Part shown: positions 22,892 to 34,300 of the stretch, piece by piece
Position numbering within the stretch: the first letter of the stretch is position 1
Layout: each line of letters starts with the position of its first letter
DNA from: Forficula auricularia
Taxonomy: Eukaryota > Arthropoda > Insecta > Dermaptera > Forficulidae
Assembly (NCBI GenBank): GCA_024734495.1
Contig: JALMQS010000089.1
Span: 1,058,370 to 1,122,369, forward strand
DNA: 64,000 nucleotides
Direction of reading: 5' to 3'
Translations under genes and position numbers: made by a program
The notes under the pieces: model-generated
What the model saw: only the letters and a program-made list of their open reading frames with translations
Told to the model about the DNA's origin: nothing
Databases searched by the model: none

Positions 22892-22992
22892 AAATAAATA
22901 AAATTTATAATTCCAGCAGAAGACACTCTTTTATTGTCTCCTTCAATATATAAAAATTCTGCTACTCTCGGCAAAAAACTTTCAATTTAAAA
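22847..22992 (+). mobile_element. Hammerhead family A, right half only (A3)
   Basis: It starts at the ribozyme and runs through aataaataaaatttataatt to the family right end ctgctactctcggcaaaaa. No left arm is present, so this is a half element or a truncated insertion. Confidence 0.65.
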
Positions 22993-23179
22993 TGAGCTAC
23001 ATTAATTGGGAACATTTGTTGATTTTTTTGTCTCGATTATTTTTCATAATTTAAAAAATTTTATATTCAATTATGAGCCCAGAGTTTTTTATGTAGAATT
23101 TCATTATAGTTATATTTAGATATTATATACCTAAGTCCTTTTTATTAAGAACTGAATTTATATATAGGTGTATATTTAC

Positions 23180-23345
23180 TACCAAATTAGAGAAGTGCCG
23201 AACTACTTCATTCAACATTATATTAATCCCTATGACTTTTAGAGACTGAAACTCTCTCCCTGCCTCACCTTTACTCGAATCTTACAAACTTCATTCCTAC
23301 AAGACCCTGGTGAAGAGACATATCGACCCATTCGATTAATTTTCG
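23180..23345 (+). pseudogene. Worn jockey/CR1-like RT tail fragment
   Basis: Frame reads PMTFRD, an in-frame TGA where W is expected, NSLPASPLLESYKLHSYKTL, VKRHIDPFD and stop. This matches the MTSRDWNSLP tail of the copy at 16050-16650. Confidence 0.65.
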
Positions 23346-25744
23346 GTTCAAGACTTAAAATAGCTGGCTGCTTCTTCTAGATGTACTCCTTCTTCATTTG
23401 ATCAAATTGAAAAAAATATATATATAAAGAAAATGTTGTAGTGTGTCTTTGCTTGATGTAAATAAATAAATTATATGTATAAATGAAAATATTACCAAAT
23501 GCCAGTTAATTTATGTACAGTATAAGGAAAAATCATAGAGTGTGTTTCTTCTGTTTGATGTAGATAAAAAACATATTAATAAGTGCAAGGATGGCGTAAT
23601 TTTTTAATGTTTCATCCAAATTAACTATTTTATAACAATTAATATAATTTGAGAAAATAGAGTGTATCAATTAAAGTTTCTATTGTTTATTTTGACAGTT
23701 TTCAAATGGTAGACATTGTTTAAAATAAAATCAAACAAGTGAAAATAAAAGTTATTATGAGAATTGCCTTATTCATAGAATTGTAATGTAAATAAAAAAA
23801 AACTTTATATAAATAGAGGATAAAAGTGAAAACGCATTCCGAAAATGCAGAGGAAATGGCAATTTTTGCCCGCAAAGAGTTTGAGTTAGAAGGCTAAAAC
23901 TCAAAACACAAAAGTAATGTTTATTATGTGTGCCGAATTTCGGCCATTCGCTATTACTGCTCGAAAGTTCCCAATAGAAATATACTATTTTTTTTTTAAT
24001 TTTTGCACTTTTGAACCCCAGGCTTCGAACTTAATTTTTATTAAGTCTCATTAGATATCAATTTTCAAAATACAATATTTAAGCATCAGAACTAACTTCT
24101 ATTCTTGAGATATCGTAGATATTGGAATAAACACTGAAAAATATCCAATTGTTTAATGGTGGGGGGGGGGTTCTCGGAAGGTTGTAGTTAAAGAGCTGAA
24201 ATTTGGCTCATAAGTTTTTATTAAATTTTCATAAGTTTCAGTTAGCTCAAATCAAAATCAAAATCACTAAAATTTGCGAAGAGCTTAATGAGTCTTTTAT
24301 AAGTTTTTATTTTTAACTTCCAATTTGACTTGTTTTATTATTTATTTTAAAAAAATGAAAAAAAAATTGTATATGCTAGAAAAAGCAAAACTCCCTTTTA
24401 TTTATGCTGTAATGAACACAAAACTTTTTATCTTCCTAATTGTAGGTATTTTACTATATTAAAAATATATATAAATTCATTTTACGAATTTTAACTTTTT
24501 TAAAAATAAAATTTAAAAAATAAGCCATTAAGGGGAAGCATGAGTTTTTACTCTTGGTATTTTTAATAAGCATTTTAATTGATTCAATGAATTAAGAATA
24601 TCAAATTAATTGAAAAGATTTAGATTGCCGAGAGTAGTTTATTTGCCACTATGCAGAGGACAACCTCATTGATTTCTCCTTTTTAAATTAATGACAATTA
24701 CAGACATTACTTATTTAGACTTTTACGTAATTCTACAAGGTAATACAATAAAAAAAAATAATAATAATAAAATCAAATAAAGATGATTAATATTACTTAT
24801 ACATTGTTTATCCGCAAGTGCATCGGAAAACAATTCCCATCGTATTAATATATGTATATATTGAATGATAATAATGAGAGAAAGTGTCACACCATGAAGA
24901 TACAACACCTATATATCAAGGTCAAAGAAAGAATGGGAAAAATTTCAGTGGTTGGGTTCAGACAAAGGTACTTTTATTATTATTATAGTGATGCAATAAG
25001 GTGTTTTACCAACGAGGTACAGTATCCCCTATCCTTATAGGTCGAGGCTAACCTGTTCACCTTGAAAAGATGTCCACTGCGAGGAGCTTGTCAAAATGGC
25101 TTCGGGCTAGGGTAGGAAGGCAATAATAAGTCAAAGTGCCTTATGGGAATTTTTGCTTATGGTCGAAATGCGTGTCTAAACCACCTGCACATTTGACTAT
25201 ATTCCTTTATATATAGAATCATGTGTCCGGGGTATTTTCGTTCATTCCTATATTGCCTGATCAGCTGCAGCTCCGTTGAAAAACAAATTCCATGATTTAG
25301 TTATTTGCATAAGATTATATACAAGGACCTTTCTGTTTAGAAAAACGATAAAATTCAATGATAATGATGGCTTAATCTGTAACTTTAATTGCAGTGGTCA
25401 GCATCTAGGCGAGAGATGATAAAATTCTATAATACATGGTAAGAAAATATGTGAATTTAGCCAAGTGTAATTTGATCCTACCACTCAGAGTTTTTGACTG
25501 AATGAATCAAGTAATGAACCCAAATGTAAACATCTTATAATCGAGTTTCTCGATTTAAAACATAAGGATTAACAAGTTGACTAATAAATTTGTTAGATAT
25601 GTATCTAATTTGACCGGAAGTACGTTGCATTTTAGATAAACGTGTGTTTCGCGGAAATGTGGCTTTAGAGACAATTATCGACTTTATTTTGTTAGAACAA
25701 ACGCAATAGTGTATCTTAATTATTCATAAAAGTGAAAAAGAAAA
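23346..25744. other. AT-rich stretch; family A end fragments, no gene
   Basis: Worn family A end words are at 23440-23470, 23540-23575 and 24620-24685 (ttgccgagagtag, gaggacaacctcattgattt). From about 24950 to 25740 the sequence is less repetitive and slightly more GC-rich, with no convincing frame. It could hold host regulatory DNA, but nothing specific is seen. Confidence 0.4.
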
Positions 25745-26345
25745 GGGCAAACACTTAATCTCCCATTAGTTTAAATACTCGTTTGTTAATGCTCTTGAGT
25801 GGCAAGAGAATGCTTGTGGTGGCCCTTCTACACACATGAGCTATTTGTGATACAAGGTCCAATTATTAGTACCTTGTTTAATTTAAGTGGGCGTAAATTA
25901 GACTCGAAGCCTAAAAAAACAAATCTACAAGCAGCTGCCTTGATATTAGACTGCCTTGTATCTTGTCTACAATAAAGTTAGCTAATGGCGTATTCGACTT
26001 AATGAGCTAGCACCATACTCGGGCCCGTTCTGAGCATGCACACTTGGCATTATTTCTCAGGAGAGTGCGATACGTGCACATTAAGTCGAATATACCTTTG
26101 AGTTAAATTTAATGTAAACAAGACACGAGGCTGTCTAATATCAACGATGTTGCTTGTAAGCTTTGTTTTTATTCAGGTCTCGACTCTATTTTACGCCCAC
26201 TTAAATTCTTTCTCTATACAAGGCTCTAATTGGACCCTGTCTCGCAAATGACTATGTCTGGAGAAGGGCAATAGACATTATTTTGCTACTCTGGATGCGA
26301 CCAATTTTTAAAAAGTGCATTATAATTTAATCAAAGATGCAATGT
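25745..26345. repeat. Inverted pair of degenerate RT fragments forming a foldback
   Basis: Minus strand at 25875-25745 reads, with stops and shifts, HVCRRATTSILLPLKSINKRVFKLMGD, a ruined version of the SHLWRxxSxHSLATLDAIQKRVIKLIGD segment. Plus strand at 26216-26345 holds the same segment (LYKALIGPCLA, then VWRRA). Between them lie reverse-complement arms of about 130 bp (ttaagtgggcgtaaa) and a shorter inner pair (tattcgacttaatg, cattaagtcgaata). So two copies of one LINE tail sit head to head. Confidence 0.7.
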
Positions 26346-26538
26346 CTACATATATCATAAAGATTGAAAGTTATGAAGGATACTATCAACGATGAATAGA
26401 AATGAAGGGCAAATTTAGAAATATCATTGATGTAGGTGGGAAAGAGCGTGGGGAAATGACCGGTCGCTAATGAACTCCAGCATAATTAGTGCTGAAGAAA
26501 ATGAAAAATTCGAACGTTGTTGCCCACTTTACAAATTA
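26346..26538. other. Short unassigned stretch
   Basis: Continues the worn LINE tail for an unknown distance. No separate feature. Confidence 0.3.
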
Positions 26539-27372
26539 GTACTTGGAGGCACCGAGCGATGCTCGGTAACTTCTTCCTTCAGTTGAAACCTTTATTTTAA
26601 TATTATTTTTAATTTAAAATTCTGATAAAAAGGTCGATTTTTATTTGAGAGCCGTTTTCAAATTAAAAAAAATACAAATATATATATAGTATTCGCCCAC
26701 TGTACCCCCCCCCACCCCCCCCCGAAACCTCGTCCTACCCCCGGATCCCCCACCACCGCACCCCACCTCCTGCACCTGTTTTGATTCAACCATATGATTC
26801 ATTTTTATTCATCCAATTGTTAATAAATAAAACCTATCAAAATGTGTTGTTTTTTCAGAAAATTGAGACCTGCTTATGCGAAATATATTTTTAAATAAAT
26901 TCATGATTATTTTTTTATTCTATTAAATAAATAAAATTCTTTATAAAAACAATTATAAAACGTTTATTAATATTTCTAACGTTTAGGTTCAACAAAATAT
27001 GTTAAAAACCACAATCACAATACTACTTCAAGGCCTTTGAGAATAAAGAATTTACCCGACCCATTGTCTGCCTGAGCACAAAAGGAAAAGGGAAACTTTT
27101 TTTAAAACCCTAAGAATGGGATTTGTCTACCTGAGAATAATTAGTTTGATTACGAAAAAACCCATCAAAAACAATTTTGTCGATGAGACCGTGACAGATC
27201 GAATTGTCACCCCAAAAATCCCCTAACTCGTGAATTTCATCAAAATCGGTAGAGTCGTTTTCAAAATAGAACCAAGATACAAATATATATACAAACAAAT
27301 AAATATGTATACAAACAAATATATATATACAAATAAATATACAATGTTTGCTCGTTTAATAAGAGTAGATAA
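26539..27372 (+). mobile_element. ~840-bp C-rich dispersed element, complete copy 1
   Basis: It starts gtacttggaggcaccgagcg with the hairpin accgagcgatgctcggt. It continues through a C-rich core (26705-26780), an AT-rich middle and a conserved 3' block (gagaccgtgacagatcga, gtgaatttcatc, aaatcgg), and ends tttgctcgtttaataagag. The copy at 55887-56726 is nearly identical. The end hairpin recalls Helitron-type ends, but no CTRR terminus is seen, so I leave the class open. Confidence 0.75.
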
Positions 27373-28846
27373 GTTCTAACAAATATGATAATAATTAATT
27401 AGATGAATGCAAGGGTGTATTTAAATAAAAGAGAAGATATTTTGCAAATTATTTTTAATGAAAATATTTTTGGTTATATATAGTTATGAAAATATTTTTG
27501 GTTATATATAGTTATGAAAATATTTTAGTTAATATAACATATTTGAAAATGAGAATTGAGATTTTTATTGAAAATCTCCAAAAATAAACAAAGATTAATA
27601 CTGATGATAAGTAGACTAAATAAGGTGAGGGGGGCTCAAGGGGGTTATACACTCCCCCCCCCCCCGATACATATAAAAGTTAAATTTTTTTTTAATATAT
27701 TTGTGTATTGGCGACTCCAACTAGAATGGACAATTTATTCATCATTCGCGAGGCGTTTCTTGTTTGCACGTTCCATCTTCTTACGTCTTTTCCTAATCTT
27801 TTTTCTCCTAGAAAAAAAAAATATATTTTAAAGTAAGAATTGTCAAAAACTATAAAAATTGGACTATTATTTCAGCCAAAAATAATTTAATTTAAATAAA
27901 TAAAAAATATTCAAAAATTCAAAGTATTTTAATCTCTCAAAAACAAATATTATTTTTCCTTTATTTTGGACTTTTTAGGCTCGCTATAAATGTAAATAAT
28001 GCGTATTTAGTTTTTTTTATGTATTCATATAGAGTCACTTGGGACTTGGATTATTAAAATGACACCTATATGATTTTTAAGATATTTAAAACTATTAGTT
28101 AGTAGCTATGAAATAGTTTGAATTTTTAAAACCATATGATTTTAATAATCCAGGGCTCTCTAGGTGCATACATAAATAAAATAAGTGAATAAGCATTATA
28201 ATTATAGGGAGTCTGAAGAAGTCCAAAATAAGGGACGAAAAGTCGCTTAATTGATTAAAAAGTGTTTTCATTAAACATTGCCTTTATTCCCGAAAACAGA
28301 AAGAAATTAATAATATTATATTTATAATACAAATTTAAAATTATGAGCAATATTGGGTTTTAGTAACTATTTTTGCTTTACATGTCAGAAGTGTTCTGCT
28401 TCTGAGTTACAAATAAAACAAATATTTCTACTAAGATCAAAAGTTAAAATTGCCCAAAATTATTCTTAATCTATATTTATTAGTCAATAATGTGGCGATT
28501 GAGCTTCTGGGTAAATTTTCGAAAAACCATCTATTTTCAAAAAATTCAAAACACTTAGTTGTTGGCATTAAATAAATATTATATTTAGAAATTTGTTGTG
28601 GCGAGGTTATCAGAGTCAATAATCAAAGAGATTGTCACCTGCTTAGATGTTGAAGATAATTTTGTTTACATGTCAGAAGAGGTGCCAACCCAAACTAAGT
28701 GCTAAAAATACATCCCGACCAATGGCGATCCTTCAAAACGAGCTCATATGAGACTGAAATTTGATTTAATTCACAGCTATTGTTTTTGTATTTTTTTTTT
28801 TTTTTTTAATCTTTGAAAGACATTTATTTTATATTTAATTTTACTT
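27373..28846. other. AT-rich stretch without a recognised gene
   Basis: A 30-bp direct duplication (gaaaatatttttggttatat) is at 27459-27515 and a C9 run at 27653. Two diverged inverted words (agtgacacctat/gcataaataaaata region) are weak. No coding frame is supported. Confidence 0.4.
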
Positions 28847-28886
28847 GTTGGAAACTATAGTTTTGAAGACTTTGACGTCTTTTTTT
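28847..28886 (-). ncRNA. Relic of a family A hammerhead
   Basis: Minus strand GACGUCAAAGUCUUC then AAAACUAUAG: CUGAUGA is deleted and G12 is A. Dead. Confidence 0.4.
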
Positions 28887-29204
28887 ATTAAAAAATATTT
28901 TATCTCTTCTTTCTATTTGTTTGAAGAGACTAACTGCCAAACGAATCTCCATCCATTCGGGTAACTATCCGTTTTCATGTGCAAAGAACAGGTAAAATAT
29001 TTTTAATAATAGTCTTTAACCCAGGGGTTGTCAACCGAGGTGGAATCCCCCCCCCCCCCCACCCTCAAAGGAGGAATTTTAGTAATTCAAGGGGGGAATT
29101 AATCTGCGTACAAATTTCAAAAGTTTTAAAAACTGGCAAAAAACAATCGCAGCTTTTTCATTAGGTAAATATTACCTACTTATTGAAAAGTTTTTATTTT
29201 GAGT
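28887..29204. other. Unassigned stretch
   Basis: A C11 run is at 29048. No feature supported. Confidence 0.3.
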
Positions 29205-29396
29205 ACCAGAGATGTTGATTCATAGAGAGAAACAAAGAGGTTGTCCTCTGCTTGATGCAAATAAACATACACACATATATATAAAATATATATATGTACC
29301 TATAATCTATATATATTATTTATTTTATAAACGAGAAAGAATTTAATTTATAGGACAGATTCTATGATTTTAATAGAAATATTATTAAATTGCGGT

Positions 29397-29477
29397 ATCA
29401 GAGGGGATTCATCCCCCCAGGAGTCGAACCTGAGAACTAACATGCTTTCCGGGCAGTCAGCTCACACCCTCGAGACA
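29397..29477 (-). repeat. tRNA-like SINE head, unit a
   Basis: Minus strand has a perfect Pol III B box GGTTCGACTCC (29420-29430) within CTCAGG...CCTGGG, a T-arm-like stem, preceded by gtctcgagggtgtgagctga as an A-box-like region. The rest does not close a proper acceptor stem, so it is tRNA-derived, not a tRNA gene. Confidence 0.65.
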
Positions 29478-29670
29478 AAAAACTCCCTCTGAATCGCAAT
29501 ATTTGATATAAGCATAGAAATCTTTCACTCCATTAATATATAATGGAAATTAAAAAATTTAGCTTAAAATGAAAAAAGTTTTTCATACAAGTCCTGCTAT
29601 TTTAATATAAAAGTAAAGATTTGAGCATCTTATTTTTGAAAAGAGTTCATGTTTTTCAAAAATGAATTAA

Positions 29671-29755
29671 TATCAGAGGGGATTCATCCCCCCAGGAGTC
29701 GAACCTGAGAACTAACATGCTTTCCGGGCAGTCAGCTCACACCCTCGAGACAAAA
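29671..29755 (-). repeat. tRNA-like SINE head, unit b
   Basis: Same unit as at 29397, B box at 29695-29705, nearly identical over 85 bp, in a diverged flank. Confidence 0.65.
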
Positions 29756-29783
29756 TCTTTACTTTTATATTATTTATTTGTTT

Positions 29784-29822
29784 GAGACTATAGTTTCGAA
29801 GGCTTGGCCCTCATCATCAGTC
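29784..29822 (-). ncRNA. Hammerhead ribozyme motif, family A4 left arm
   Basis: CUGAUGA, extra U, stem II GAGGGC-CAA-GCCUUC (six pairs, one G-U), GAAA, CUAUAGUC, UC. Core intact. Confidence 0.65.
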
Positions 29823-29974
29823 TTTTTAATTATAAATATTATTTTTCATGGGGTCAGTATCGCTTGAATATTAAAAATTTTAATTCTGACTGGCTCACAA
29901 GCTGAGAAAGAAGGATCAAATTTTCAATATCCAAGCGATAGTGACCCCATGAAAAGTAATATTTATAATTAAAA

Positions 29975-30014
29975 AGAATGATGATGAGGGCCAAGCCTTC
30001 GAAACTATAGTCAC
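29975..30014 (+). ncRNA. Family A4 right-arm hammerhead with C3 mutated
   Basis: Same stem II as the left arm, but the core reads AUGAUGA (29978-29984): the invariant C3 is A. Predicted inactive, leaving only one live motif in this pair. Confidence 0.55.
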
Positions 30015-30218
30015 AAGCAAATAAATAATATATAATACATATATATATGTATAATTAAAGTTTTGAGCATCTTTTTTTTTTTGAAAATAGTTGGTAGTTT
30101 TTTCAAAAAATCAGCTCGGGTTCAGATTAACCAAGATGTATTTTAAAAGAGAAAGAATTCAATCAATCTTTTTCGGACAAATTCTAAGATTTTAGTAGAA
30201 ATATTATTAAATTGCGAT

Positions 30219-30300
30219 ATCAGAGGGGATTCATCCCCCCAGGAGTCGAACCTGAGAACTAACACGCTATCCGGGCAGTCAGCTCACACCCTCGAGACAA
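30219..30300 (-). repeat. tRNA-like SINE head, unit c
   Basis: Same tRNA-like unit with intact B box; differs from unit a by acacgctatccg in place of acatgctttccg. Confidence 0.65.
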
Positions 30301-30590
30301 AAACCTCTCTCTGAATCGCAATATATGATATAAGCACAGAAATTTTTTACTCCATTTTTCTAGAATGGAAATTAAAAAATTTAGCTTGAAATGAAAAAAG
30401 TTTTTCATTAAGTCCTCTTATTTAAATGTATAATTAAAGTTTTGAGCATCTTTTTTTTTGAAAATAGTTGGTAGTTTTTTCAAAAAATCAGCTCGGATTC
30501 AGATTAACCAAGATGTATTTTAAAAGAGAAAGAATCAATCATTTTTCGGACAAATTCTAAGATTTTAGTAGAAATATTATTAAATTGCGA

Positions 30591-30672
30591 TATCAGAGGG
30601 GATTCATCCCCCCAGGAGTCGAACCTGAGAACTAACACGCTATCCGGGCAGTCAGCTCACACCCTCGAGACA
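30591..30672 (-). repeat. tRNA-like SINE head, unit d
   Basis: Identical to unit c in the tRNA-like part; lies in the second tandem ~370-bp block. Confidence 0.65.
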
Positions 30673-31069
30673 AAAACCTCTGGTATCGTAATTTAATAAT
30701 ATTTCTACTCAAATCTTAGAATTTGTCCGAAAAAGATTGATTGAATTCTTTCTCTTTTTAAAATACATATATATATATTAAATAATATATATAAATGTGT
30801 GTATGGTTATTTGCATCAAACAGAGGACAACCTCTTTGTTTCTCTCTATTTACCTACTTATCTTTATCTCTAAATTAAAATATGATATCTTGTATTATCA
30901 ATATTAAAAGAATATTATTTGAAATAAGCTTTTTGCATTAGAAATTCTGGAAAGGGGTGGGAATGGCATTCTTACAAAATTCGAGAAGGGTTAATTGGTA
31001 GAAAAAGTTCGAGAACCTCTGTCAGCTCTAACATATAATTTATATTTTATAGGCACCCAGGTATATGCT

Positions 31070-31165
31070 TAATTGCATCAAGCAGAGGACATCAGCCTTG
31101 ATTTCCTCTTGAAAATCAACAACTCTCCTAGTCTTGGCAAAAAAATCATTTAGATGGTATTCAAT
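31070..31165 (-). repeat. Hammerhead family A end fragment
   Basis: ttgcatcaagcagaggacat, then caacaactctcctagtcttg and gcaaaa. Solo end with no ribozyme. Confidence 0.65.
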
Positions 31166-31302
31166 AATATTAATTCCTAACCTAGGAGGGTGGTAAACCA
31201 ACTACCCATACCCATTTACCACCCTAATACGGGAAGTAAACCTTATGGAGTTTTAGTTAGTTTTAAGAGGATGTTTTATTAGCCAGAAAAAAAATATATA
31301 CA

Positions 31303-31308
31303 ATTTAT
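31303..31308 (-). promoter_or_regulatory. Polyadenylation signal AATAAA of the ubiquitin-like gene
   Basis: On the minus strand the stop codon TAA is followed directly by TAAATT, making TAATAAA. A second AATAAA lies at 31274-31279, within 30 bases. Both suit a compact 3' UTR. Confidence 0.45.
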
Positions 31309-34300
31309 TACAAAGTTACTTCTAACAATCCAAAAGAAGTATAGTATCTTAATACAATAAAAAAGAAAAGGGCCATTTTAAATGGATCCCAGTAGATTTT
31401 TTTTACATAATATAGTTTTTTTAATTTTAATTTTACAATAAGTTTTTTTTTGTAATTTTTATTTACATTTGTATAATTAAATTTTTGCACGGGAAAAGGC
31501 TTTGAAAAACCCGGGTAAACCTTATGGATGATACTAACATCTGGGTAAGTCTAAGAAAATATAATGCTCTGTAAAAAATATATTTAAGTATAATATATAA
31601 AGTGAAATATGATAATTACCTTCTTCTCTTTGCCAGCACACGATTCATGGAGCTCACCACCCAACACTACCATTTCAATATCATGAGAAGGAAGATTTGA
31701 CACAATTTCGGCATCGTTTAAAACCCTGCCTTGGCAATATAGTATAATCTCGGATGAAGGGGGATAGCCTTGGGATTCCCGGACTTGAACCTGAAACAAA
31801 AACATTTTAATTTAAAAAAATAAATGATCAATATATTTTGTTTTTTAAAAAAAAAACATTAGTTGCGTTGAAGTCTAGTATAAACAAGGCTATTAGAGCA
31901 GTGTCGAAAAATTATTAAATTATTTATTTAATAGTTAAATATTTGATCATATTATTGGATAATTAAATTGAATAATTGATATAAATAATTGTTAGGATTT
32001 TTTTTTCATTTCGAGAACCAATATACTTTCCAAAACAAAAAATGTTTTTTATAGAAATATTTGAAATAATGGATTATTATTTGAAAATTTAAAGATCTTC
32101 CTGAATTTATGAAAATATCCTAAAAGTTTGAAATTTTAGGATGCGCCGCATCCACTGATATACCTATATATATATATATTAGGGTGATCCTTATTTGGGG
32201 TATTTTCGAATTTTTATGCTGACAGAGGCTCATATGGTCCGAAATAAATAAAAAAAAAATATTTCCCAAGTTTCAAGTCTCTATCTCAATTTTAACCTGT
32301 GGCCCACAGCGATGCAAATTCCCCATCAAAATAACATGGGGTTTTTGGCATTGAACGATGAATTTTTTATTCCGGTCAAAGTAATGGTTCAAAAAAATTT
32401 TGAACTCTTTAGACTTTATCCTTATCATAGTAGTTATCCCTAAGAATTTTTACAGATTTTTAGCTATTATAACTATTGAGTCTGTAACTTACTAACACTA
32501 AGATATGGCAGTACTCTATCTAGCCGGAACTCTAAAATTATAATAGCTAAAAATCTGTAAAAATTGTGAAGGATAGCTAGTATTATGAGGATAAAGTCTA
32601 CAGAGTTTCAAATTTTTTGAACCATTACTTTGGCCGGAATAAAAAACGTTCAATGCCAAAAACACTATGTTATTTAGATGGGAAACTTGCATCGCTGTAT
32701 AGGGCACAGGTTAAAATTAAGATAGAGACTTGAAACTTGGGGGGTAGTTTTTTTATTTATTTCTAACCATATTAGCGTCTGTTAGCGTAAAAATTTGAAA
32801 ATACCCAAAATAAGTATCACCCTAATATATATATAAGTATATAATACTAGCTGATAAGCCCGCCTTCGGCTGGCGTCTCCGCTAGCCAGGGGGCTGTACC
32901 CCCTGGACCCCCGCACCCCTCAAGCTTGAGTTGTTTGCCATAAAAGAATTTAGTCTTTTTGATTATAAGTCGATTCTTCCACGTTTTCAGTAGAGGTTGC
33001 CACAAAACATCAAAAATGGAATGCAATAAGGTTATTCCTCTAGTATTAGATAAGAATCGATCGTTATTTTTGATTTTAAGTCGAATCCTCCATGTCTTCA
33101 GCAATGGTTGCCAATAATAATCGAAGCGTCAAAAATCTAATGTAGAATGGTTATTCCTCTACTGTTAAATGAGAATCGATCATTATTTTTGAATTAAAGT
33201 CAACATGAACAGCAAATTGCAAGTGATATCTGATTAATGATAAAGGAATAAACATATTAATATTTCAAATGAATTTGGATAAAGTTTAGCAACGATCCGT
33301 TGCAGTTTATTTATTGTTTAAATTATATTTTTTCTGAAATAGATATGTGTGCATAAATTCAAGAAATCCGGAAGAATATAGGTCGGAATTCGAATACAAA
33401 ATTCTTTGAAGAGAAAACAATTTCAATAAATTATTTATTATACCTCCTATGAGTCGGGGATATTGTTATTTTCGAGAAAGTGAAAGTTTTCAAGATGTGA
33501 ATCCTATATAAAGATACAAATTCAAATTAATAAAGAGAAATCATTGAAATTGTCTTCTGCTTGATATAAATTAAACATATACATATCCCTAGTAGCACAA
33601 TGTTTCAAACTATATAATAACTATAAATATAGCCCCTATATAGTAGCTATACAATGCCTATATAGATTCGAAATCTAAATAGGCACTGTATAGTTACTAT
33701 ATAGTTTAAAACATTGTGCTACTAGGGTAGGGATATATATACCGAATTTAAATATGTAAGTATATTTTATCGGTTATTTCTCATGGGTTCAAATACCCGA
33801 TTGAATATTTTTGTGATGATTCACTATTAGAACAAAACAAAAAAATTCAATCGGATATTTGAACCCAAAAGAAATAATAAGTAGATAAAGATTGGCGATG
33901 AAGATCAAACCTTTTCGAAACTTAAGTCTCTAACAAATAAATTATATATATGTATATATAATAATTTATATTCTCGTTATGTATCTAAATATATATGTTT
34001 ATTTGCATCATGCAGAGAACAACCTCATTGAATTCTCTTTATGAATCAACAACTTTGCTTCTCTCGGCAAAACCAAATATTTTCAATTAAATTCACATTC
34101 ACTTACCTATTCAATATTATGTGATTGTGCATAATAACTCTATCTAACTTCACTTTATTGTACTTAAAATAAATCCACCACAAATTATCAAATAAATTTA
34201 TTTTTTTCATTTTTTTGATTAAGACCACTTGCCTAATCTCCAACAGTTAATTAGATTATTAAAGAAAAGTAAAACAAATAATAAAAATACCTTTAGTTGG

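Larger units (their letters stand above)
29205..30850. mobile_element. Composite family A element (A4) holding tRNA-like units
   Basis: Left end at 29215-29275 (gaggttgtcctctgcttgat, aaataaacatac) and right end at 30790-30850 are reverse complements. Inside are an inverted hammerhead pair (29784 and 29975) and four tRNA-like units embedded in a repeated block of about 370 bp (agaaagaattcaatcaatc...ccaagatgtattttaaaaga). Two of those blocks at 30145-30690 are direct tandem copies. The 62190-62515 repeat is a single copy of the same block. The nesting suggests a retroposed composite or serial insertion. Confidence 0.65.

Noticed and set aside
29397..30672. tRNA genes
   Set aside because: B boxes are perfect, but acceptor and anticodon arms do not close and the units lie inside repeats, so they are SINE heads.
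31584..31805. Reading the second UBL exon as an independent intronless ORF
   Set aside because: It is bounded by clear acceptor and donor sites and continues in phase into flanking exons; the residues past GKEKK in the raw frame are intron.
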